Positions 1-5,104 of a stretch of 5,104 nucleotides of DNA are shown piece by piece. A program made the position numbers and the translations under genes. The stretch spans positions 1 through 5,104 of the forward strand of contig JAGCSE010000185.1 of NCBI GenBank assembly GCA_017964325.1, read 5' to 3'. The notes under the pieces are model-generated. The model did not search any database, had not been told where the DNA came from, and saw only the letters and a list, made by a program, of their open reading frames with translations. Each line of letters starts with the position of its first letter. Within the stretch, counting starts at the first letter, position 1. This DNA comes from Victivallales bacterium. GTDB lineage: Bacteria > Verrucomicrobiota > Lentisphaeria > Oligosphaerales > Oligosphaeraceae.

Positions 1-872
1 AAGAGGACGTTGGGCGTGTAGGAGCCGAGCGACATGGAGATGATGTCTGCGCCGCTATCGACGGCGGCGATGATGCCCTGCGCGACATCGAAGGCGGAGC
101 CTTCGCCATTGGCGTCAAGCACGGGAATGGACAGCAATTCGATGGAGGGTGCAAGACCTGCAAGAGCACCGTCGTTGGCGACGAGAAGGGAGGCGACGGC
201 GTTGCCGTGGCCCGCGTCGGCGGAGTTTTGCACATAGCCGAAAAGGTCGATTTGCTTGATGTCGGCATTGGGATTGACGGTTGATTTGGATATGGCGGTG
301 TCCAAGACGGCGACAGTCACGCCATCGCCGCGCTTTTCCTTGAATGCGTCGATGCCGAGCCAGTCGAGCAGATGGGAGCCGAATGACGGGCCGAGTCTGC
401 CAGACCATGGTTCGATGGAGTCTTCGGGAATCCAGACGAGCGTGTCGTTGGCGGCGTTTAGTTCATCGAACTCGCGTTTTAGTCGGGCGAGCGTGGCATC
501 ATCGAGAATCACTTTGATGGAACGCAACGTTTCCGAAACGTTTAATGGACGGATGTTGAGTTGCGCAAGTCGCTCCAACAGCAGGAGATATCGTTCGTGT
601 GAATTTACGGTGAGCGTCATCTGGCCTGGAGCGATTTTCGTGGAGTCGAGATGCTTCTGCTCGGATGGGCGGAGCGATTTTTCTTGTGCGTCATCCACGG
701 AGTCGATGCGGAAACGCCTGACATGGACGTTTGATGCAATATGATGGGCTGACGGTGATTGTGACTTTTGGGGTGTAAGTTTCCTGTCCGATGACGATGG
801 CCATAGGATGAATGCCGTCACGGCGATGATGACGGCGAAGATGATGACTTTCTGTGAATTGGTGAGATTCAT
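1..872 (-). CDS. S8 (subtilisin-like) serine peptidase, N-terminal part, 3' end cut by window
   Basis: Reading down from the ATG at 872 gives 290 residues with no stop, running off the window. An in-frame TAA lies 9 bp upstream of this ATG, so it is the first possible ATG. Residues 9-24 are a hydrophobic stretch (VIIFAVIIAVTAFIL) after a short polar N-terminus, so the protein is probably a signal peptide or membrane-anchored enzyme facing the periplasm or outside. Residues 30-160 have no clear motif and probably hold a prodomain. The S8 fold starts near residue 165: VAVLDT carries the catalytic Asp191, GHGNAVA carries the catalytic His222, and GADIISMSLGS (274-284) is the strand leading towards the oxyanion-hole Asn. 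The 31-residue Asp-His distance is normal for the family. The catalytic Ser region is missing because of the window edge. Two core positions are unusual: DTA where DTG is usual, and HGN where HGT is usual. No good ribosome binding site is visible. It follows the acyl-CoA ligase gene by 53 bp. The family call is firm; the substrate is unknown. Confidence 0.88.
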   Translation of the reverse strand, partial: MNLTNSQKVIIFAVIIAVTAFILWPSSSDRKLTPQKSQSPSAHHIASNVHVRRFRIDSVDDAQEKSLRPSEQKHLDSTKIAPGQMTLTVNSHERYLLLLERLAQLNIRPLNVSETLRSIKVILDDATLARLKREFDELNAANDTLVWIPEDSIEPWSGRLGPSFGSHLLDWLGIDAFKEKRGDGVTVAVLDTAISKSTVNPNADIKQIDLFGYVQNSADAGHGNAVASLLVANDGALAGLAPSIELLSIPVLDANGEGSAFDVAQGIIAAVDSGADIISMSLGSYTPNVL

Positions 873-925
873 GATAATCGTTTAGCCAATACTGCCTTGC
901 CACCGTCAGCCGAGGGCACCTCATG

Positions 926-2461
926 CTATGGCAGCAGGTTTTTCTGGATTTTTCCTGCGGGATTGCGGGGGAGGGCGTCCATGATTTGGACAATGTGTGG
1001 GATTTTGTAGGATGGGAGGGTCTTGAAGCAATGGCGGCGGACATCGGCCTCTGTCAGTTTGACGCCTGGTTCGGGCACGACGTATGCCTTGATGAGTTCG
1101 CCAAGCGATTCGCGGACGCCTGTGGCGGGGACGCCTTTCACGGCGGCCTCCTTGACGGAATCCATCAGCATGATGGCGGCTTCGACTTCCGCCGCGAAGA
1201 CGTTTTCGCCGCCGACGATGATCATGTCTTTTTTTCTTCCTTTAATAAACGCAAATCCTTCGGAATCATTGCATGCAAGGTCGCCCGTACGGAAGAACGT
1301 CTCTCCGTCGATGTCGATGAGCGATTCCTCCAGCTTGCCTGGACGGCCCCAATAGCCTTGTATGACGTTTTTTCTGGCGAACAGCAATTCGCCGACCTCG
1401 CCTGGAGCGCATTCCTTCAGATTTTCATCGACGATGAGCGGTCGGACGAACGGCAGTGGCTTGCCGATGGAATCGGGCCGTTCGAGGGAGTCCTTTCCGT
1501 CGAGAACGTGAGTCGCGGAAATAGTTTCCGTGAGGCCGAAGAAATTGTGGAGGTTGGCCTGCGGGAATTTCGCCTGAAGCATACGGACGGTCTTGACAGG
1601 CATGAAAGAACCTGCGTAGCCGATGACGCGGAGGGATGAGAGGTCGTAATCATCTAATGTGGGGAAGGTTACGATGCGTTGCAGGATGGTCGGAACCGTG
1701 AGGAACGTCGTGATTTTTTCGGCTTGGATGAGCGTGAGGAGCGGTTCGGGCTGCGTTTCAGCCGTGATGATGACGGGTGTGCATTGCGCGGCCGCAGCGG
1801 GCAGCGAACTGTAGAGGGCGGTGCAGTGGAACATCGGATTGACGAGCAAGTGGATGTCTGATGGGACGAAGCCCTGCGCGGTGATGGTTGTCATCACATT
1901 GAAAATCAAGTCGCAATGGCGCATGACGGCGCCTTTCGGGGCGGATGTCGTGCCAGATGTGTGCATGATGATGCTCGGGTCTTCGGGAGCGATTTCGACT
2001 GGTGTGAAGGCATTGCCATAATCAAAAAGTGATTGGAATGGAATTAGTTGTGTTGTGTTTTCAACGGCGATGACTGGAAAGTTCGTCCGTTCTTTTGCGG
2101 CTGTGAGGGCTTCTTTGTCGGCGTCGTTCTGGACGATGAGGGCGTTGGGTTTGACGGTGTCGAAAATCGTCACGAGTGATTCAGCCTTGAGCCACGGATT
2201 GACGGGTACGATGACTCCGCCGATTTTGACGAGCGCCCAATAGACAAGATAATATTCGAGAGAGTTCGGCAGACAGACGGCGATGAACGGTCGCGGCGTT
2301 TTCGCAACGGCCTGAAGCCCAGTGGCGAGTTTTTGGCATAGTTCGTCGGCCTGGGCGTATGTGAGCCGTTTGTCCAGGCAGACGGAGGCGAGTTTGTCGG
2401 GGGCCGTCTGGAGGGCATGGTTCCAGAATTCACGTGTTGTTTTGAAATCGTCTGTGAGCAT
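926..2461 (-). CDS. Class I adenylate-forming acyl-CoA synthetase (AMP-binding, fatty-acid/aryl-CoA ligase type)
   Basis: A 511-residue member of the ANL superfamily, which activates a carboxylic acid with ATP to an acyl-adenylate and then transfers it to CoA. The length is normal for a stand-alone ligase. Core motifs appear in order: the phosphate loop HTSGTTSAPKGAV (167-179), FGLTE (308-312, Mg/ATP-contacting Glu312), FRTGD (390-394, ribose-binding Asp), the hinge GRKKDMIIVGGEN (408-420), and the C-terminal PRNPAGK with catalytic Lys504. All key residues are present, so the enzyme should be active. The frame stays open to an ATG at 2614, but that start would overlap smpB and adds 51 residues that do not look like the family. 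The ATG at 2461 has AGGAAGG 8 nt upstream and begins a typical ligase N-terminus. The substrate (long-chain, short-chain or aromatic acid) cannot be read from the sequence. The gene is divergent from smpB and is followed on the same strand by the S8 peptidase. Third codon positions favour C, as expected from the strand composition. Confidence 0.93.
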   Translation of the reverse strand: MLTDDFKTTREFWNHALQTAPDKLASVCLDKRLTYAQADELCQKLATGLQAVAKTPRPFIAVCLPNSLEYYLVYWALVKIGGVIVPVNPWLKAESLVTIFDTVKPNALIVQNDADKEALTAAKERTNFPVIAVENTTQLIPFQSLFDYGNAFTPVEIAPEDPSIIMHTSGTTSAPKGAVMRHCDLIFNVMTTITAQGFVPSDIHLLVNPMFHCTALYSSLPAAAAQCTPVIITAETQPEPLLTLIQAEKITTFLTVPTILQRIVTFPTLDDYDLSSLRVIGYAGSFMPVKTVRMLQAKFPQANLHNFFGLTETISATHVLDGKDSLERPDSIGKPLPFVRPLIVDENLKECAPGEVGELLFARKNVIQGYWGRPGKLEESLIDIDGETFFRTGDLACNDSEGFAFIKGRKKDMIIVGGENVFAAEVEAAIMLMDSVKEAAVKGVPATGVRESLGELIKAYVVPEPGVKLTEADVRRHCFKTLPSYKIPHIVQIMDALPRNPAGKIQKNLLP

Positions 2462-2579
2462 TTTTTGTACCTTCCTGTTGGCTATATGCGATGTCGGATG
2501 GTGAAAATTAAGTGATTTACGTGGCTTTAAAAGGATTTTAGGAAAAAAAGCATTATATTTATCGTCAGGAGATAAATAT
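2462..2579. promoter_or_regulatory. Divergent intergenic promoter region between the acyl-CoA synthetase and smpB
   Basis: This 118-bp A+T-rich stretch is the only gap between the two oppositely oriented transcription units, so it should hold promoters for both. On the lower strand a perfect TATAAT lies at 2557-2552, which would give the ligase mRNA a leader of roughly 80 nt, but no good -35 is seen at the right distance. On the upper strand only weak matches are visible, for example GTGAAA at 2501 with TTTAAA at 2526. The location is well supported by gene layout; the exact promoter elements are guesses. Confidence 0.45.
2470..2476 (-). promoter_or_regulatory. Shine-Dalgarno of the acyl-CoA synthetase
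   Basis: On the lower strand AGGAAGG lies 8 nt before the ATG at 2461. It decides that start over the upstream in-frame ATG at 2614. Confidence 0.75.
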
Positions 2580-2580
2580 A
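2554..2580 (+). promoter_or_regulatory. Perfect 10-bp inverted repeat enclosing the smpB Shine-Dalgarno
   Basis: The arms TATATTTATC (2554-2563) and GATAAATATA (2571-2580) are exact reverse complements around a 7-nt loop GTCAGGA. The smpB Shine-Dalgarno AGGAG (2567-2571) sits in the loop and the closing base pair, and the right arm ends on the A of the smpB start codon. The left arm overlaps the lower-strand TATAAT. As RNA this is an A/U-rich, marginally stable hairpin over the ribosome entry site. As DNA it is a dyad that could bind a regulator. The symmetry is seen directly; a regulatory role is inferred. Confidence 0.5.
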
Positions 2581-3035
2581 TGCCAGAAAAATCAAAAAAC
2601 ATAGCACAAAACAAAAAAGCGCGTCATGATTATGCGATTTTAGATACGTTGGAGGCGGGGATTGCGCTGACGGGCACGGAAGTGAAATCGTGCCGTGCGG
2701 GCGGTGTGTCACTGGTGGATTCTTACGCGACGATTCGCGAAGGAAATTTGATTTTGCTTGGAACGCACATCGCGCCGTACGCATTCGGCAACCGAGAGAA
2801 CCATGAGGAACGTCGCAACCGCCGTCTGCTGGTGCACAAGAAGGAGATTCTGCGGCTGAAGAAGAACATCGAGCAGAAGGGCTTGACGTTGATTCCACTG
2901 TCGTTCTATTTCAATTCACATGGGCGTGTGAAAGTGAGCATCGGCATCTGCCGCGGCAAGAACGCAGGAGACAAGCGGGAGGCGTTGAAAGAGCGCGAAG
3001 ACAAGCGGGATATGGACAGGATGCGGAAACGGTAA
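2580..3035 (+). CDS. smpB: SsrA (tmRNA)-binding protein SmpB
   Basis: A small basic protein of 151 residues, the normal family length. It binds tmRNA and takes it to stalled ribosomes in the cytoplasm for trans-translation. The family signature runs through the whole protein: HDYAILDTLEAGIALTGTEVKS (16-37), DSYA (47-50), the HIAPY block (63-67), NHEERRNRRLL (74-84), HKKEI (86-90), KGLTLIPL (100-107) and the C-terminal DKRE (131-134). A Lys/Arg-rich tail follows, which in known SmpB becomes a helix in the ribosomal mRNA channel. The usual GKK-x-x-DKR segment reads GKNAGDKR, so one Lys is replaced by Asn. The ATG at 2580 has AGGAG 8 nt upstream, inside a perfect inverted repeat. It is the first gene of the rightward group and is followed by an 86-bp gap before queA with no visible terminator. 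No tmRNA gene lies in the window. Confidence 0.97.
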   Translation: MPEKSKNIAQNKKARHDYAILDTLEAGIALTGTEVKSCRAGGVSLVDSYATIREGNLILLGTHIAPYAFGNRENHEERRNRRLLVHKKEILRLKKNIEQKGLTLIPLSFYFNSHGRVKVSIGICRGKNAGDKREALKEREDKRDMDRMRKR

Positions 3036-3040
3036 CACAG

Positions 3041-3088
3041 ACGCGCAGAGGGGGTTAACGTAGAGACACGGAGGCGAGAGGCGCAGAG
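3041..3088. repeat. Degenerate purine-rich 8-mer repeat in the smpB-queA gap
   Basis: The gap contains a string of near-identical 7-8 nt units: GCGCAGAG (3043-3050), then back to back ACGTAGAG (3058-3065), ACACGGAG (3066-3073), GCGAGAG (3074-3080) and GCGCAGAG (3081-3088). The rough consensus is RCRCRGAG. The first and last units are identical. The array has no dyad symmetry and is not a terminator. From memory, similar GAG-ending purine-rich arrays turn up as dispersed intergenic repeats in several environmental bacterial genomes. Copy number cannot be judged from one window. Confidence 0.6.
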
Positions 3089-3121
3089 TTGTTTTCTGGT
3101 AATTAGTTAAGATACATCACG

Positions 3122-4168
3122 ATGTTAGTTTCAGATTTTGATTATGATTTGCCCGAGGAACTGATTGCGCAGCATCCGACGGAACGGAGAGAGATGTCGC
3201 GGATGCTGGCGTTGGACCGCGTCAGCGGCAGATATGAATTGAAGCAATTCACGGATTTTCAAAGCTATCTGCGTCCAGGGGATTGCCTTGTACTGAACGA
3301 TACGAAGGTCATTCCCGCGCGGTTGTGGGGGCATCGTGCGGGTTCGGGCGGCCGTGTGCAGGCGTTCATGCTGGAGGAGAACAAGGACAAGACGTGGAAG
3401 GCGCTGTTGCGGCCCGGACGGCGGCTTTCGCCCGGCTCGCGGGTGGATTTGGACGGCGACGATTGCGGCGGTTTCGTGGTCGTCAGCAAGAACGAACTGG
3501 ACGGCACCTACAATCTCTCGTTTGATGAAAAGGACGTGCTGTCCGTGATGGAAAAGCACGGGAAGATTCCGTTGCCGCCGTACATCAATCGAAATCCAGA
3601 AGATGCTGATTTCGAACGATATCAGACGGTTTATGCGGCGCATCCGGGGACAGTGGCGGCTCCGACGGCGGGGCTGCATTTCACGCCGGAGATTCTGTCG
3701 CAGATCGAATGTTCCGGTGTGAAGATCGTGAAATTGACGCTACATGTCGGGGCGGGGACATTCAAGCCTGTTTCTGTTGAGCGTGTTGAAGACCATGTCA
3801 TGCACGAGGAGGCGTTCATTCTCTCGCCCGAAAGCGCGGCGACGATCAACAAGACGCATGACGATGGCCATCGCGTGTTCTGCGTGGGCACGACGACGGT
3901 TCGTGTGCTGGAAACATGTGCGGACGAAGCGAAACCAGGCCATGTGATTCCGCAGGAAGGACGGACAAAGATTTTCCTGTATCCTCCGAAGACGCCGCAA
4001 GTTGTGGATTGCCTGCTGACGAATTTTCATCTGCCGAAATCGACATTGCTCATGTTGGTTTGCACATTCTGCGACTACGATCATGTGATGGCCGCATACA
4101 AGTTCGCCGTGGAGCAACGGTTGCGCTTTTTCAGCTACGGCGACTGTATGTTGCTGCATAAAGACTGA
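3122..4168 (+). CDS. queA: S-adenosylmethionine:tRNA ribosyltransferase-isomerase QueA
   Basis: A complete 348-residue QueA. In queuosine synthesis it transfers and rearranges the ribosyl group of S-adenosylmethionine onto preQ1 at position 34 of GUN-anticodon tRNAs, giving epoxyqueuosine. Family motifs are collinear: DFDYDLPEELIAQ near the N-terminus, SRML (26-29), PGDCLVLNDTKVIPARL (52-68), GKIPLPPYI (147-155), ERYQTVYA (165-172), GTVAAPTAGLHFT (176-188), VGAGTFKPV (209-217), HVMHEE (225-230), VGTTTVRVLE (255-264), TNFHLPKSTLLMLV (300-313) and FFSYGD (336-341). A usual YPGY near residue 287 reads YPPK, a local divergence. The ATG at 3122 fits the family N-terminus, although no clear Shine-Dalgarno precedes it. 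It lies 86 bp after smpB and 14 bp before the DUF523-HD gene, so it is probably in an operon with at least the latter. No other queuosine gene is present in the window. Confidence 0.97.
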   Translation: MLVSDFDYDLPEELIAQHPTERREMSRMLALDRVSGRYELKQFTDFQSYLRPGDCLVLNDTKVIPARLWGHRAGSGGRVQAFMLEENKDKTWKALLRPGRRLSPGSRVDLDGDDCGGFVVVSKNELDGTYNLSFDEKDVLSVMEKHGKIPLPPYINRNPEDADFERYQTVYAAHPGTVAAPTAGLHFTPEILSQIECSGVKIVKLTLHVGAGTFKPVSVERVEDHVMHEEAFILSPESAATINKTHDDGHRVFCVGTTTVRVLETCADEAKPGHVIPQEGRTKIFLYPPKTPQVVDCLLTNFHLPKSTLLMLVCTFCDYDHVMAAYKFAVEQRLRFFSYGDCMLLHKD

Positions 4169-4169
4169 C

Positions 4170-4177
4170 GGAGGAGG
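4170..4177 (+). promoter_or_regulatory. Strong Shine-Dalgarno for the GTG-started DUF523-HD gene
   Basis: GGAGGAGG begins two bases after the queA stop and lies 5 nt before the GTG at 4183. It supports this non-ATG start, which would otherwise be overlooked. It also implies strong translation from a queA-containing message. Confidence 0.8.
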
Positions 4178-4182
4178 ACGTT

Positions 4183-5104
4183 GTGAAATCGAGACGTATC
4201 CGAGTCGGCGTGAGCGCATGTCTGCTGGGGGAGGCATGTCGCTATGACGGGCGGTCGAAGCCATGCGTTATGGTTCGCGATGTGCTTTCCAAATTGGTGG
4301 ATTTTGTTCCTGTCTGTCCTGAGTGTGAATGCGGGCTGGGCTGCCCGCGCGTCGCGATGGATTTGTATCGCGACGACGGCGGCGACGAGATTCGCATGAC
4401 GGCGAAGGATGGCGTGGAACATGGTCCGCAGATGCGTGAATGGATTTCGCGGAAATTGCCTGAATTGAAGGACTTGGCAGGATTCGTGCTGAAGGCGCGG
4501 AGCCCAAGCTGCGGCCTTGGCGATGCGAAAGTGAACGGCGGGCCGGAATGCACGGACGGGGTGTTTGCGGCGGCTTTGCGGAAAGCTTTTCCGCAGATGC
4601 TTCTGCGGAACGAAGAGTCGTTCGCGACGGAAGTGGATTGTGCGGCGTTTGTGAAAGAACTGGAAGATGTTGCATTGCTGCAACGCGTTGAAAAATGCGT
4701 GCGCGATTTGCTGGCGAGCAGTCCCGCGTGCCATGATTGGGACCATACGCTGCGCGTGTGGAACAATGCGAAACGCATCGCCGCGATGACAAAAGCAGCC
4801 CAGCCTGATGTAGCTTTGGACGAAACACTGGTTTCCGTGGCGGCGTTGATGCACGATATCGGCCGCCCGCAGGAATTGGCGGATCAAGGCAAGACGAACC
4901 ATGCCGTATATGGCGCGGAGCTGTGCATGAAACTATTGCCCGAACTTGGCGTGGATGACGTAAGTTATTGCATGAGAGTGGCGGACTGCATCCGTTCGCA
5001 CCGTTTTCGCAAACGGGAGGGCAATGCGGAGCCTGTGAGTCTGGAGGCGAAAATCGTCTATGATGCGGACAAATTGGACAGCATCGGGGCGATTGGCATC
5101 GGTC
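4183..5104 (+). CDS. DUF523 (TudS-like desulfidase) - HD phosphohydrolase (YedJ/YpgQ-like) fusion protein, 3' end cut by window
   Basis: An open frame of 307 codons from a GTG start, running off the window; the next upstream in-frame signals are stops. Residues 6-145 are a DUF523 domain: VSACLLG with Cys13, RYDG (20-23), VCPE with Cys45 followed by CGLGCPR (50-56), and KARSPSCG with Cys110. These three Cys match the positions that hold a [4Fe-4S] cluster in TudS desulfidases, which strip sulfur from thiouracil-type bases. Residues 165-307 are an HD hydrolase domain: CHDWDHTLRV (183-192), the metal pair in ALMHDIGRP (H224, D225), SHRF with His273, and DADKLDSIGAIGIG (294-307). This pattern is typical of the YedJ/YpgQ family; B. 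subtilis YpgQ is an Mn-dependent (d)NTP pyrophosphohydrolase. The CGLG form of the second motif resembles the DUF523-DUF1722 (YbgA) subfamily, with HD here in place of DUF1722. Perhaps 50-80 residues are missing at the C-terminus. The domain calls are solid; the joint function is inferred. The gene directly follows queA. Confidence 0.9.
   Translation, partial: MKSRRIRVGVSACLLGEACRYDGRSKPCVMVRDVLSKLVDFVPVCPECECGLGCPRVAMDLYRDDGGDEIRMTAKDGVEHGPQMREWISRKLPELKDLAGFVLKARSPSCGLGDAKVNGGPECTDGVFAAALRKAFPQMLLRNEESFATEVDCAAFVKELEDVALLQRVEKCVRDLLASSPACHDWDHTLRVWNNAKRIAAMTKAAQPDVALDETLVSVAALMHDIGRPQELADQGKTNHAVYGAELCMKLLPELGVDDVSYCMRVADCIRSHRFRKREGNAEPVSLEAKIVYDADKLDSIGAIGIG
4578..4610 (+). repeat. Intragenic overlapping inverted repeats (GCGGAA / TTCCGC / GCGGAA)
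   Basis: Within the DUF523-HD gene, GCGGAAA (4578-4584) pairs with TTTCCGC (4588-4594). TTCCGCAGA (4589-4597) also pairs perfectly with TCTGCGGAA (4602-4610) across a 4-nt loop. The two stems share TTCCGC (4589-4594) and so exclude each other. They encode residues of about 132-143, at the end of the DUF523 domain. The pairing is seen directly; any function is unproven. Confidence 0.4.

Noticed and set aside
256..744. 162-codon rightward open frame opposite the peptidase
   Set aside because: It is a Ser-rich shadow of the S8 gene, whose reverse frame shows the Asp and His catalytic motifs.
873..925. Possible terminator between the ligase and the peptidase
   Set aside because: Only a 4-bp TGCC/GGCA pairing without a T-run is present, too weak to call.
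923..1639. 238-codon rightward open frame opposite the acyl-CoA synthetase
   Set aside because: It is a shadow of a gene with all ANL motifs; the translation has no recognisable domain and no ribosome site.
2462..2614. 51-residue N-terminal extension of the acyl-CoA synthetase from the ATG at 2614
   Set aside because: It overlaps the smpB start and its signals, does not resemble the family N-terminus, and the ATG at 2461 has a good AGGAAGG ribosome site.
3089..3117. Promoter for queA (TTGTTT with GATACA/ATACAT)
   Set aside because: The -10 match is poor and queA could equally be read from the smpB promoter.
3131..4264. Leftward open frames opposite queA (182 and 174 codons)
   Set aside because: The queA frame is complete and motif-rich; these are low-complexity antisense readings.
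4135..4902. 255-codon leftward open frame opposite the DUF523-HD gene
   Set aside because: It is antisense to two well-supported domains; its Arg/His/Gln-rich translation is typical of a shadow frame.

Overview
The window carries five protein genes and no recognisable RNA gene, IS element or CRISPR array. Two genes read leftward: a truncated S8 subtilase (1-872) and an acyl-CoA ligase (926-2461). Three read rightward: smpB (2580-3035), queA (3122-4168) and a DUF523-HD fusion (4183 to the window end). The two groups diverge from a 118-bp intergenic region (2462-2579).

The source is a bacterium of moderate G+C with Shine-Dalgarno-led genes. SmpB and QueA are diverged but complete, and a purine-rich degenerate 8-mer repeat lies between them. 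Together these would fit an uncultured or PVC-type Gram-negative lineage (Lentisphaerota/Verrucomicrobiota-like). That placement is a low-confidence impression, not a demonstrated result. The upper strand is G-rich over C whichever way the genes point, which suggests it is the leading strand of replication.

The rightward group is RNA-related. SmpB works with tmRNA to rescue stalled ribosomes. QueA makes epoxyqueuosine in tRNA. The third gene joins an N-terminal DUF523 domain (the TudS-type thiouracil desulfidase family, with an Fe-S cysteine set) to a C-terminal HD phosphohydrolase domain of the YedJ/YpgQ type. queA and the fusion gene are 14 bp apart, with a strong ribosome binding site between them, so they are probably co-transcribed. 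The fusion is the most interesting item. It suggests one protein that hydrolyses nucleotides and removes sulfur from thio-bases, for example when thiolated tRNA nucleotides are recycled.

The leftward pair probably forms a second transcription unit (53-bp gap, no visible terminator). It consists of a class I adenylate-forming ligase with all its core motifs, then a membrane-anchored or secreted serine peptidase whose catalytic-Ser half lies outside the window. In the divergent region a perfect 10-bp inverted repeat encloses the smpB Shine-Dalgarno sequence and ends on the first base of its start codon. It may be a translational switch or an operator.
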